From Coffea arabica (lineage: Eukaryota > Streptophyta > Magnoliopsida > Gentianales > Rubiaceae), in assembly GCF_036785885.1 (NCBI RefSeq), contig NC_092329.1, positions 9,610,001 to 9,674,000 of the forward strand: a stretch of 64,000 nt of DNA. The letters run 5' to 3'. The position numbers and the translations under genes are program-made. Each line of letters starts with the position of its first letter. Position 1 is the first letter of the stretch. This document shows positions 25,294 to 38,040 of this stretch, piece by piece. Under the pieces are notes generated by a model. The model had not been told where the DNA came from. It ran no database searches and saw nothing but the letters and a program-made list of their open reading frames with translations.

Positions 25294-25604
25294 GACTATG
25301 CTGATAGCTACTGCTTTTTGGTTGGATGAAAGAAAGGATCTACTGATAAAGAAAAAGGTGGGAGAAAAAAAGAGTTAGAAATTTTTAACGGAGCACCTGT
25401 TTCAGACCATGCATAGTAAATGGTTTCTTCTGGCAACTTGACCAACTGCTTGCTGTGTCATTTCATGCTGTTCTCCACAGGATAGTACTCCTGGGTGAGT
25501 TGATGAAGCCATGGCAACCACCTATTAACGAGAGAATAGACTCAACGTTTGGTCAAATGTATAGTGTGTGGATGGAATAATGGTTCAATTCGATTGGATC
25601 ATGA

Positions 25605-26640
25605 CCTGTACTCCAACAACCATTGGGTCGTGAATACCCAGTTATACGTCAGTCACCTTACCTTTCAAGTGTAACAAGAAGTTGCAACCAGCATATGTAC
25701 GTTACAAGAAATTAATAAGCTGTTACCGCTTATTGATGTGCTTGTACAGGCACCTTGTCATTTGCTTGTATGTTAAAACTTAGACAATTTGTTTATAATT
25801 GTATTAATGATAAGTATTACAGATAGTACTACAAGCACTTCAATAGGTAGTACTCCTTCAGTACAGAAATGAACTTACAATTGGCGGCTCAGCTTGGTTC
25901 CACGTGACCACATAATAAGTAACAGTTTCACAGAAGAACATGATACTTCGTTGGGACAAGTAATTCGAAAGTATGGTAACTAATATTTAAAATGCAACAA
26001 ATTTTGATTACGCCATGTACCATTTTGAGTTACAACTAGTTATATATATGTTACAATTCATTACAACTAATGAATTTGCAATCGGCAGTTTTTCGTCTTA
26101 TCTACTTAAAACTAGTGATATTACAACTAGAAATTTCCTGATATTACAACTAGTGATACTACAACTAGTTAATATCTGATGAACCTTTCCTCTTCTCTTG
26201 TTTGTGCAATTGCACTTGGCACAAACAACAAGTCCTCCCCCCAACACATAAAATTTCATTAGACACTTTAGTAAGTGTCTAATGAGAACATAAAGATGAT
26301 CGATTCGAACCCCAAAACAATTGATGTAGCGGGGCCTTCTCGAACATCTCATTAAATTAGCGAGATCTTCTCGAACATCGTACAACCTACTGGCTGCTAT
26401 TTGGCAGCCAAGAACTTGATTTTTGTGTGAACCCTCTATTGATGACACTGCAATTGAAGTTAGAGGCGGGTTGAAGAATAGTAATAATAAATTTCAGGCA
26501 CGAGTTCATTGCCACCCTTCAGTAGAATGATATGGGAAGTGTGAAGTAATTTAAAATGAAAAATGTTTGTGCAGTAATGAAAGGTGGATGAAAAAATTTT
26601 TGTTGTTGAGGGATATACTACTGCACCCGCGCCCTTTTAT
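25605..26640 (-). repeat. Tandem cassette, unit 1
   Basis: Matches 26806-27700 over most of its length with indels. Shared landmarks are GACCTGTAC(A/T)CCAA, CTAATGAATTTGCAATC, a hairpin TAGACACTTTAGTAAGTGTC and GATATGGGAAGTGTGAAGT-like text. On the minus strand it holds a short frame whose end resembles that of unit 2 (VVCAKCNCTN, then a basic run), but with a one-base register change. Confidence 0.7.
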
Positions 26641-26805
26641 AGTCCGCCAACAAAGAACAATGTGCTAAAATATCACTGGACAATGCATTCCAGGGCAAAC
26701 AATTTCGTCCTGGCAGTGGAAGCTGTAGAGTTCAATGCATGCCATTGAACTGTGTCACATCTGTTCAGACAATAAAACAAATTATGCAGCTTTTGTCATG
26801 AAATG

Positions 26806-27700
26806 ACCTGTACACCAATATTAAGGGTCACGTGGATAAAGAGTTACACATCAGTGGCCTGTACATTTCACTATGTACGGATTGCATTACAACCAGTTGA
26901 GTGTATGTTACAATTAATTATAACTAATGAATTTGCAATCTGCAACTTTTCGTCTGCTCTATTTAAAACTGAATAATATTCCAACTAGATATTCCCTGAT
27001 GTTACAACTAGTGATAATACAACTAGTTAATATTCGATGAAACTTTCCTCTTCTTGGAATTTGTGCTATTGCCCTTGGCAGAAACGATAATTCCTCCCAC
27101 TGACACATTAAATTTCTTAGACACTTTATTAAGTGTCTATTGAGAATAGTTACAATGATCGTTTCGAACCCCAAAACATTCGGTAGTGAGGCATTCTCGA
27201 ATATCTCATTAAAATAGTGAGATCGACATTTTTGCATATGAAGCCAACTAGTATATCACGGGAGAAGAGACTGTAGACTCACATGCAGTGCTTGAACCAT
27301 GTCAGATAAGTTTCGTTACATACAAAGCGTTAGATTTGTAGTACCGACAGTGAATATACGTGTTACGTGCTGTTTCTAATCGTTTACATGACAGCAATGT
27401 CGTCCCAAATGTGGAAGCATCATGATGGGTCACATGCTGCTACTGAATTATTTCAAATCAATTCAGACAATAAAATAAATTTTGCAGCTGTCTTCTTGTT
27501 CTGGTCCTGTACACCAACTTTGAGAGGGGTGGAAGACTACTAATAATAAATTTTGTATTCGGGTTCATTGCCACCTTTCAGTAGTATGAAATGGGAAGTG
27601 TGAAGTGGAATACAATGAAAAGTGTAAACGATAATGAAAGGGGGATGAACAAACTTTTGTTGTTGTGGGATATAAAAGTACAACTGCGCCCTTTAATTAA
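26806..27700 (-). repeat. Tandem cassette, unit 2
   Basis: Second copy of the unit at 25605-26640. The hairpin is AGACACTTTATTAAGTGTCT at 27119-27138. A minus-strand frame ends with SAKGNSTNSKKRKVSSNIN and a TAG stop. Its basic KKRK reads like a nuclear-localisation tail of a transposon protein. Its upstream exons were not identified. Confidence 0.7.
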
Positions 27701-29332
27701 GTGACGCTATCCCATTCAAACTGATTGACAATCTACCAATTGTCCTTAATTTGCCAAATTTAGGAAATTATGAGGATGGAATGTGTATTTATGAACTTGA
27801 AGGATGAAATTAATCAAAATTATAAAATTACAAGGATCAAATGTGTTGTGCATGAAACTTTAGGGATGAAATTGGTTAACACCTTAAACATTAGGGGTGA
27901 AAAATATATTTTTGTCGACGATATAAACTAGCAAAGATGCTTCTCAGAAATTAGTAAGTATGAAATAAGTAACATGTTGACTGGATCTAACACAAAAACA
28001 TCTCAGACATCAAACGACACGTTTGCGAGCTGTTCATGGCTAATATTCGGCCAAACAAAATTAGTCCAGTTTAGATATCATCTTATACCACATTTTTTAA
28101 CAATATGTGTGGAACCCTCCTAATTTTGTACTACAATTACACGTTGTCGAACGGGAGTTACACCATGTGCAAACAGAGTTATGGAGTATACAAAATGCAC
28201 ACACCTTCAGCAACGATTGCACTTGGAACCTTTCCTGTGTATGTCCGCAAATTTTTCATTACTGCACCTATGAAATAGGCATGCCAGGAAGTAGGTGGCG
28301 GGATTGAAATCTATAGAGTAACATCCTTTCTTGGAATCATGTCCATTTGATTTCACACCTACTTTGAGTACAAGGCATACAGGAGATAGTGTCGAGACGT
28401 TTGATGAGTGTTACGGCAAGTTACTAAACAGTTACGGAAACTTGCCCTTTTTTTATCATGAAAGGAACTTAACAAAAACTCAGCAGGTCATGTGCGTTGG
28501 TTGAGGCTTCCGACCTTCCGTATACCGTTTATATGTGTATAAAGTTTTTTCATGCAGTATTTGTTAAAATCAAGAATTTTTTCATGTTTTATGCCTTACC
28601 TGTACATTATTTCATCACACACTTTATCATCTTGACCCCATATTTAATATTTGATGCACAAGTACTTGACGTGGCTTTACACCTTGTTCAAAGAAGTGTT
28701 ATGTTTGAGCAAGTGTGGTAGTTACTGACAATAAATGGATACAGATAATAAAACCTCCAAACTTTAATGCCTGTGGTCGGTATTACAAGTTCTTAGCATA
28801 TAGTTACGTTTTGTTTTTATAAAAATACTTGTACAAGGGAGGTTATTAATGACAATAAATGGTGTCTTTGGTTCATATAATAGGGAGATTTGGAAGGGCA
28901 GCGTCCTTCGCACCAAATTTGGACTTCATGGATGCATCTTAATGCTTTGAAAATGTAACTAATTTTTTTTCATTGTCCATACTCTTCATCGTACCTCAAT
29001 CTAAATGGCATTGGTGCCATGGGTCTTCATTGTCCATACTCTTCATAGTGCCCGTATTACAAGTAGTTGGCATAGAGTTACGGAAAATATACATAAATAT
29101 ACATGTTCGGCTAATGTTATTACTGACAACTGCAACTCGAAGAACACAAAATACATGACTTAAAATCAGATTTTATGGCCAAAACCGATAAATAAACAGT
29201 ATGTTACAAAAAGACGCACATTTCGTCGCTAATATGGCCAGGTCGAAAAACTACTACTTCAAAAACATCCTTTGCTACTATACAAAAAGAGTCCTGAATT
29301 TACATTCTTAACAAGGATGATCTTGCAACCTT
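27701..29332. other. Intergenic part of the MULE locus
   Basis: Holds a run of short AGGATGAAAT-like phrases (27770-27900) and a local repeat of CATTGTCCATACTCTTCAT (about 28971 and 29028). No gene seen. Confidence 0.5.
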
Positions 29333-31353
29333 TTACTGTTTACTCCCAACCGTGGCGACAATAGTGTCCTGAAACTTTGTATTATGCTCCGAACTACAAA
29401 GCCGCGCGGTGAAGATAATTCGATATTTCGCAACATTTTCCTGCACAATTTCACCTCTTGTATTAGTAAACCCGGGGATTGAGGTATTTATTACCCCTTT
29501 TTATTGCCACAAGTAGAAAAACAGATAGTTATAGAATATGATCACACCTCAGTAATTCGCACAGCCAATCTTCCACTCCAGTGTTCAAGAAAGGTCATCG
29601 TGAAAACTCCACTATCGAACCTGTACAGATCAACATATTGTGACTCAGAAATATGGACAATATACTAAAGTGATTGGAGTACACATTGCAATAGTAAGGT
29701 ATCGGGGTGGTATTGAAAGATCCCATATTTTACATGCGATCGGGTGACACATGAGGTACATCAGCAACTAAGAGTTTGAAAGTTGCAAAGTCAAGTTCCA
29801 TCCCAAATTTAGCTGCCATTATCAGTCCGAGGGCACGTTGCTGCATGAAACAGAGTCAAGTAACTATTTGTACGATAAAAAGTAATGAACAATTCCTATA
29901 AACACTCATACCAAGCGCTTTAGAACTGTAATATCTTTGCTCTTTGCTTGTTGTGGGTCAGGGTCTAGCAGATGCACTATGCGTTGTGAGACATGGAAGG
30001 AGTACACAAACCAGCAGCTGTCTACGAGGACAGGAACAAGAATCTGCAGCATAAAAAAAAATTTCATCAGCACGAGCATAATAGAGTAGTTTACCAATAA
30101 CTTGCCAATATATAGCATGTCTCATCAATAGTTACGATAAGGTTATATCCATACCAACTGACACTTAGATGGATCAGCCGCTTTATCAGGCCCGCGAATC
30201 TTGAACAACTTCATAAGCTTAGTAGTTAGGATGTCATCGGGTTGTGTTTCGAATTTTCGAAGATTCAAAATGCCATCCTGTTAGCAATCAGTACAAGGGG
30301 ATATAGATGTTTAGGGTGAATTTCACTGACTCGGGTAATAGATTGGTACATGCATTTGTGTGAAACTTTGATAATATTTTATTGAATGGTACTTATTATC
30401 TAACAATAATTTTAATACTTACAACTGCTATAGGCTCGACAATATAGCGCTTGAGTCTACTGGTTGTACTAGCCTCCCCACCCCAGTTTATATGCCTGGC
30501 AAATATGTCCATGACCTGCGTACAGTTACAGCCAAGTAGCAGAATGGGTTTAGTTACTGCCATTTGGAAAACGTATCGCTTTACCTTACCAAACCAACAC
30601 AATGTATTATTTCTCGGGCTGAAAAAATATGCCTAACCCGAGTCGACACATGCATGCCATCACAAAGAGTCCTGAGGTCATCTCGTGTTAGAGAAAGTTG
30701 GAACATCTGAATGAGTGTCTCCCTGCCATTAAGTCAGACAAAGAGTTACTTTTAAAATTGGCAGTTGTTAGCAACCATGTTCTACAAAAAGTAAATGCTT
30801 TATCATAACGTTACATTCAACTTCAGCCAACAAATACTAGCGCTAATAAACCATGCATTCCCTAATATTCATCAATTTTACTACCTTATGCTAGTTCTTC
30901 ATTACAAAAAGGATGTTCAAGAAACGTAATTCGGGACAAATGTTACAATCTTATGGTTACAATTGATACCATTTTAGACTAAATTGAATTCCAATTCGAA
31001 GAGCATAAAAATGCATGAATTGATTACGAATGGACTGGAGGGATGCATTTAACAAATAGTGGCACCAATAAATCCTTAAGTGCCTGTATTATAACCTCAT
31101 AATCGTATGATAAATATATAGGAACCTTACTTGGGATTCTTATGTACCTCCCACGCGAATGCAGCGATCCTTTTGTCGTAAATGCTGATTGTCACGTGCG
31201 AAGGCAGAACATACTCGGCTGACCGTAGCATGCTGCTTTTCTTCATTGCCCGAGCTGGCCTGTGCTCATTCTCATCTTCAACAACTGCTGCAGATATCAA
31301 TACATCAGAAAATCAAAATGTTATGTAGTTCACACTGACAGAATAATGATAAG

Positions 31354-32500
31354 GGGTTAATATCAGAAACCTACCTTGAGGTTTCTTCTAATCACACCTA
31401 GCACCCCTCATGTTTTCGAAATCACACTTAGTACCCCTGGAATGACAACTTTGGTATCATTGTCAACCCCTCAATATTTTTGTTCCACTTTTACCCTCCT
31501 TGTGAACTCTATTTATGTAGAGTTAATTTCGGAAGTCTCCCTTGAGGTTTTCCCTAAATTATGAAAAACTATTCTGTAATTATGTAATATTTTTTGTAGA
31601 AAGTGTAACTCTAATTGAACTATTTATAAAACTTATTAACACAAATACGATTATTACATATTGGACCCGTATGTATACTAACAACTTATCACACTTCTAT
31701 TGTAATAGTGTACAAGAAGTTTACATAAAATTATAAAATATTCAACAAATGTTACACTATTTAGGGATGGTTGATCTAACAATTGTTCCTATCCCACTCT
31801 CTAATATTAAATAGTCATGGAGTTTCCAGTGACGTTAACTTTTGGCAATGGACATAGTGCCATTGCTAAAATTGCAATTCCTAAGTGAATAAAACACAAT
31901 CTAGAAGTAATTCAAAGATGATGCAAATTCATGAGTATATAGCATCAGCAAGCCATTTCTACTTGACAATAGGGTATCGCAATATTAATAACTTACAAAC
32001 TCCATTCAACTAGGATGCATAAAAAACTATTTATACTACCTCATTTTCACAAAAATGAAAGAGCAAGTTTATTTACAACTACAACCACATATTGAAACTA
32101 TTGCTGCCATTTTGACAATCCATATTCACATTTTTTTTTATCTTCATTCAGATCAATGTAACATTTTTTAAACAATGTATAACTCTATGTGAATTATTTG
32201 TAAAACTTAATAACAGAAACGCAATCTGTTATAAAGATGTACAAGAAGCTTATATAAAATTACAAAATGTTCAAAACATGTTACGCTGTTCAGGCACGAT
32301 ATTGTAGTGTTACTAAAGTTGAAGGGATGTGAGTTACATAAATAGAGTTCACAAGGAGGGTAAAAGTGGAACAAAAATATTGAGGGGTTGACAATGATAC
32401 CAAAGTTGTCATTCCAGGGGTGCTAAGTGTGATTTCGAAAACATGAGGGGTGCTAGGTGTGATTAGAAGAAACCTCAAGGGAGGTTTCTGATATTAACCC
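31354..32500. mobile_element. Long-TIR Mutator-like MITE, copy 1 (intron 7 of the HMG/Ulp1-like gene)
   Basis: A 1147-bp element with terminal inverted repeats of about 170 bp. Both ends begin GGGTTAATATCAGAAACCT and continue through CTAATCACACCTAGCACCCC. It is flanked by TAATGATAAG (31344-31353) and TAATGATTAG (32501-32510), a 10-bp duplication with one mismatch. It is non-coding. The interior matches copy 2 at 35345-36872 over its full length. Confidence 0.9.
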
Positions 32501-35344
32501 TAATGATTAGGTATACATGTTATACAAAAATTTAATGGGGCAGCACATTGCAATAACGTTTAACCGATCAGCTAAGAATTCTTCAATTCATATGCAAAAC
32601 TCAAATGTAACTATTAATTCAGACTAAATACTATCAAGGTTTCTATCTTCTGAACACAACATAATAAATTTAATTTATGAGTACTTGTACATCAAATTCA
32701 AGACACTGTTTTTTTGTTCACTAACCTTTCCTTTTGCGACTATAAGACCGCAACCTTCTCGGTGTGTGTGGCAGATCCAAAGGATGCTCAATTCGAAAGG
32801 GACCTGTTCAGTCATATTGGATGATTGTTGGGGTATCATTTGACTTGTACACACTGTCTGAAATGTCCTTCCCATCACTTGTGTTGCCAACATTTTCTGC
32901 CTCCTTCCCATCAGTGGTTCTCCCACTTTGCTCTTTTCCAACTGTCGTCTACCCCATCGAATGTCGATTTGTTGGTTCAGTCTCATCTATTGCTCTGGTT
33001 GAGGTCCCAATGTCATCATCATTACCGCCTGCATCTTGTTCTTTTTCACTATCACCGTCATGGTCAGCATTGGAGTCCTTTCCTGCTTCTGTGGATTGAT
33101 ATTCCGAATGATCTTCACTGTCCATATCAAGATGTATTTGCTCTGAATCAGACATCCTCTGTTTCTGCTTTTCGTTTGAAACGACCTCTGTTGTTGCTGT
33201 TTTGGCCCTAGGATGAGAACACAGCAATTCTGCAATATTTAATATCCTTTTTTTGGCAACTCACTGTCATACTGTACACTTCTGAAAGCTCAACCTGCTT
33301 ATACATTAACAAACCACAATGAATAGCCCGTTTCGACTTAATCTGAACAGATGAATTCATCATATTATGCATTGATCTGTATTAATTACTCATGGACCTC
33401 ATGAAATCTGCCTGTTCGCTTTCAGGTGGTGAAATATTTTTCAAGAAAAGTTACATGAAAATGACTAAGCTGTATTTGGCACACGAATTGCATGAAGTAT
33501 ACAATTAACTTTGTATTTTGCATGAATAATATTCGAGAATTTTTTTTCTCTCTCGTTTCTGTCATAAAATATGGAACAAACGACATGAGCACACTGCGTT
33601 TCAAATGTAGCTAGATTATAGCTGAGCACTAGTGTTATTTGTGATCGGCGTTCGAAAAATCTTCCCACCTTTTTTCAAAGCTTAACTACTTCTTTGTCCC
33701 ATACTCGATTTACAACTAACTTTCCTGATTTTGTATGTCAAGCATAGCAAACGCAAAATGATTGTATGCTGTACGTCAACACTTAATGATTGTATTTGAC
33801 AAGATTACTTTCCTAAGTTACGTAGCTGTGGCTGCTTACGAATGATTGTTCAAATTATAAAAAATGTATAACTTTAACTTAAGCAACAATAGCGCATAAT
33901 GAAGTATCAGTTTTAACAGTTAGGCAGCTTACTGCGATATCATGATGCCCGCTGTCCATCATTATTCCAACTAGTTCAGGGGGTAGTTCATTTATCTGTG
34001 CACCAGATTCAGCCTCTTCTTCTTCATGCGTCCCAATCTACGAAAACAAAATCAAACCATCACTTCATAAGTACATGGTATGTGTGGCCTATACATACAA
34101 ACTAGTAAGTTAAAATCCATCAAAAAAAAGTTATCGCTCTTACTAGTTTTCCTTTTCCATAACCTCCGAGATTATCGATCTCCAATGCATCCCGTTCTGA
34201 AATTAAAGCATCTGTCCATGCCTTTACTCTTGGTGTAACTCGAGCCACTCTGTGCTTCAGTATTGTCACTCGATCAATGTAATGCACCTGCAATATAATT
34301 AGACACTGACACATCAATTATATCACCTACAATTCAAGTACTATGCATAAACAACCTTCATGTGCCTACTTAAAATTTCTTTTTGTTGCATCCCCTACTA
34401 CTTAGATCACTTACTAACTTTCAATATCACATAACTAAACTTACCAGTAGGACAAACATGCAACCCCCAACATATTGGTGCTGCTTTCCGCTTTTCTTCT
34501 GTACTTCTAAAATCCTATTGCATAGTACATTTCTAACGTACTCTGCCCAGTTTAATGAGGGCACCTCAGTAACCACCTTCGTGCAATCCCATAGTCGAAT
34601 TTTATGCTCAGCCCGTGTAGTTGGAGCTAATAGACATCCACAAGCAAATGCAACAAATAGTCGCTTGAACTCGTCCCCACCGCTCATGCTTACTAACTCT
34701 TCGGGCAGCTCTTTCCATTTGTATGTTCAGCGACTTGGTCCAGAATCTCCACCCTCACTGCTATCAGTATCTTCAACTGGTAAGGGGCCATCATTTGGGA
34801 TTCCAAGGATTAAACTGATGTCTTTTGCTGTTAAGGGTAGCACACCATCTCTATGTAGCTGAAAGCTACTTAGTGTAGGATTAAAATTGTCGATCAGCCA
34901 GGTTGCTATGCCGTTCGGAATGGAGCGACACTTTATTTCCAGCAGCCCTCCAAACCCCAAATCTCTGATTTGCTGTTTTTTTGTTTCATCAATGTTCGAT
35001 GCTAACCAAACCATCTGATTTGGTGAACAACGAATGGTGTACTTCGGATTCTATAATTAAGTTCAAGCACAAAAACTAGTTAGATATACACACATTATCA
35101 CGTAACAACCTATTTCAGCATCCATGCCTTGTGCTTACCTTAATCTGCTGTTTTCCCGGTATAGTCTTTCCAAGACGCGCCATTTCTCTCTTGTACTCTT
35201 CTTTCTCTTTTCGATAGTTCTCTTTTCGATTCTGGACTTCTTCCTCGCTCAACTTATCATATGCTGCTTTAACCATTTTATTATACTGCATTGGATGCAT
35301 ATAATCATGAATCATGTTATATGTAATTCAATATTTTCTAACAC

Positions 35345-36872
35345 AGATTAATATCAGAAACCTCCCCTAATGTTTGTTCTAATCACATGTAGCATCCCCC
35401 AAGTTTTTGAAATAACACATAGCATTCCCGACAGTAGGATGTGACAGGTTCTCCTAATCAAAAGGTGAGAAATTATCCAAAAATCACCAACATCTATCCC
35501 ATGCCACAAACAACCTTAACTCGTTCAGAGGCAAAAAGAAATTCGGATAAGTATTGTTATACCATAACCAAAGTTGAACGGTCATAATTTAAAAATAATC
35601 AATGCAGTATACAGAGACCAATACTCCACTACAAGAACTAAGAAGAAAACTGCATACCAAAAAAGATTTTAAAAAATCAAAAAATTCTTTTGACAAACTG
35701 CTGATAACTGTTCTGAATTATGTAATATTCTTTGTACAACGTGTAACTCTAATTGAACTATCTGTAAAACTTACCAACACAAGTACGATTATTACATACT
35801 ATACCCATATCTACACTAACAACTTATCACACTTCTGTTGCAAGGATGTACAAGAAGTTTATATAAAATTACAAAATGATGAAAAAATGTTACACTATTT
35901 AGGGATGATTGATCTAACAACTGTTCTTATCCCCCTCCTTAATATTAATTAGTCATGCCGTTTCCAGTAATGTTAACTTTTGGCAATGGACATAGTGCCA
36001 TTGCCAAAATCGCAATTCCTAACTACATAATAACACAATCTAAACGTAGTTCAAAGATGATGGGAATTCATGAGTATATACCCTAAGCGAGCCATTTGTA
36101 CTACATAATGGGGTATCGCAATCCATATGTTTCCAAAACACCATCTACAAGCAATAATCTAGACACTGAGGATTGCAATATTAATAATTTACAAACTCCA
36201 TTCGACTACGATGCAGAAAAAAGCTATTTATACGACCGCATTTTCCCAAATATGGAAGAGCAAGTTTATTTACAACTACAACCACATTCTGAAACTATTG
36301 CTGCCATTATGAGAATCCATACTCATATTTTTTATCCCCGTTCGGATCAATGTAATATTTTTTAAATAATGTGTAACTCTACGTGAATTATTTGTAAACC
36401 TTAATAGCAGAGACGCAATCTATTGTAAAGATATACAAGAAACTTACATAAAATTACAGAATGTTCAAAACGTGTTACATTATTCAAGGATGATTGATCT
36501 AACACCCTTCCCTACCTCGCATCCCTCCAAACGATACATATCAGCATACTCCATGGTGTATGAAGATATGTAATTGTGTTACAACCCTGATGCTATCCTA
36601 TTATTTATTAGATGATCATTTACATATACTAAAAACCAAGATTTAGACCTGTTTTGCTACTAGGAAATAAACTCTTTTTGGGCTATGGGTACAGGTGGAA
36701 CAAAAATAAAGTCTCTATCCTATAATTCATTTTTTTCCTATCATTTTGAAATAGAGAGGCTGACAATGACACCAAAATTGTCATTGCAGGGGTGCTAAGT
36801 GTGATTTCGAAAACATGGAGGGTGCTAGGTGTGATTAAAAGAAACCTCAAGGGAGGTTTCTGATATTAACCC
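35345..36872. mobile_element. Long-TIR Mutator-like MITE, copy 2 (intron 2 of the HMG/Ulp1-like gene)
   Basis: Same family and orientation as copy 1. The ends are more diverged on the left (AGATTAATATCAGAAACCTC) than on the right (GATATTAACCC). TTTTCTAA flanks both sides (35334-35341 and 36873-36880), followed by diverged bases, consistent with an 8-10 bp target duplication. The shared interior includes ACTTTTGGCAATGGACATAG and CAACTACAACCACAT. Confidence 0.88.
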
Positions 36873-37196
36873 TTTTCTAATAGTGTTTTTTACTTTTACC
36901 GTGCAACAACTATAAATAATTAATGCTTTATTTAGTTCTTAATACATACCTCTATTATCTTAATGCCTTTCGCTGGAACGGTGCTTTGATACTCCTTCCT
37001 ACACACATTAAATATTAACCAATTAGCTGTGCATTCTACTCATGATTATTATTTTCAATAAACATCAATATTACCTAAACTTCATCCACGCATTCAACGG
37101 TGGAACTGGTTCTCTAACTTCACTTGTATCCGCTGCCTCTATTCCTTCATTTTCGCCTAAACTCTTGTTCTGTCTTTCGCTTCTTATTCGTGCCAT

Positions 37197-38040
37197 CCTG
37201 TTCATGCATAACAACAAATACAATAAACATATACCACCGAAGTCTCAAATACGACATACGAGTTACACGCTAACATTTCTACTCTGTTTCTTCTATGTAC
37301 TTGTTAATCCACACCATATAACATTTATCCAATAAATAATACAATCTAACATACATCAATGCAGTCCAAAATACGACATTCCAATTTCAATCTAACAATT
37401 CTCTTCTCTTTCTCGCCGGTACCTGCTAATCCACACCATGTAACATTTATCCAACACCACGTAACACTTATCCAACACTTTGTTCATGCACAAGAACTAA
37501 TACCATAAACATACATCAATGCAGTCCCACGTACGACATTCAAATTTCAATCTAACATTTCTCTTCTCTTTCTGCCTGGTATCTGCTAATACACACCATG
37601 TAACAGTTATCCAACACCATGTAGCATCTATCCAACATTTTGTTCATGCACAACAACTAATACAATAAACATACATCAATGAAGTCCCAAATACGCCATT
37701 CAAATTTCAGTCTTAACATTTCTCTTTTCTTTCTGTCCTGTACCTATTAATCTACACCATGTAACAGTTATCCACCAATATGTAAGATTTATCCAACATT
37801 GTCTTCATGCGCGTGAACTAATAAAACAGATACACTAATGAAAATCACAAAATGATACATACCAATTTTACACTAACATTTCTACTCTTTGCTTCTCTGT
37901 GCCTGTTAGTCCACGACATGTAAGACTTATCCAACATTATGTTCATGTACATCAACTGATACACTAGACATACATCAATGAAATCTCAAATATAACATAC
38001 CAATCTCCGACTATCATTTCTAATTTGTCCTTCGCCTCTA
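37197..38040. repeat. Degenerate tandem repeats upstream of the HMG/Ulp1-like gene
   Basis: About five copies of a roughly 120-165 bp unit. Each contains TGTTCATGCA, AATAAACATACATCAATG, ACATT(C)(C)AA, CTAACATTTCTCTTCTC and CACCATGTAACA...TTATCCAACA. They begin directly 5' of the inferred start codon, so they would be promoter or leader, or subterminal repeats of the transposon. Confidence 0.75.

Larger units (their letters stand above)
29333..37196 (-). pseudogene. HMG-box / mobile-domain-like / Ulp1-like fusion gene, degenerate
   Basis: Fifteen exons were traced by eye on the minus strand. They are 37196-37075, 36998-36950, 35285-35139, 35050-34445, 34287-34144, 34037-33933, about 33229-32726, 31287-31148, 30718-30638, 30515-30423, 30277-30155, 30043-29912, 29840-29734, 29620-29548 and 29440-29333 (TAA). 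Except at exon 7, all phases agree. Exons 1-3 encode an HMG-box-like domain: VPPLNAWMKFRKEYQSTVPA, then YNKMVKAAYDKLSEEE and EKEEYKREM. Exons 4-5 encode a mobile-domain-like segment (DLGFGGLLEIKCRSIPNGIA; FVAFACGCLLAPTTR). Exon 7 is acidic and ends basic (RRLRSYSRKRK). Exons 9-14 resemble the Ulp1/C48 fold (ILVPVLVDSCWFVYSF; FDSGVFTMTFLEHW), with Cys where the catalytic His and Ser where the catalytic Cys are expected. Stops at 34727-34729, 32949-32951 and 32808-32810 break the frame. Exon 7's start phase also does not fit, so there may be a missed small exon (for example near 33264-33341) or a frameshift. Confidence 0.75.

Noticed and set aside
37197..38040. Regularly spaced repeats, considered as a CRISPR-like array
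   Set aside because: This is plant nuclear DNA; the units are long, degenerate and adjacent, without unique spacers.
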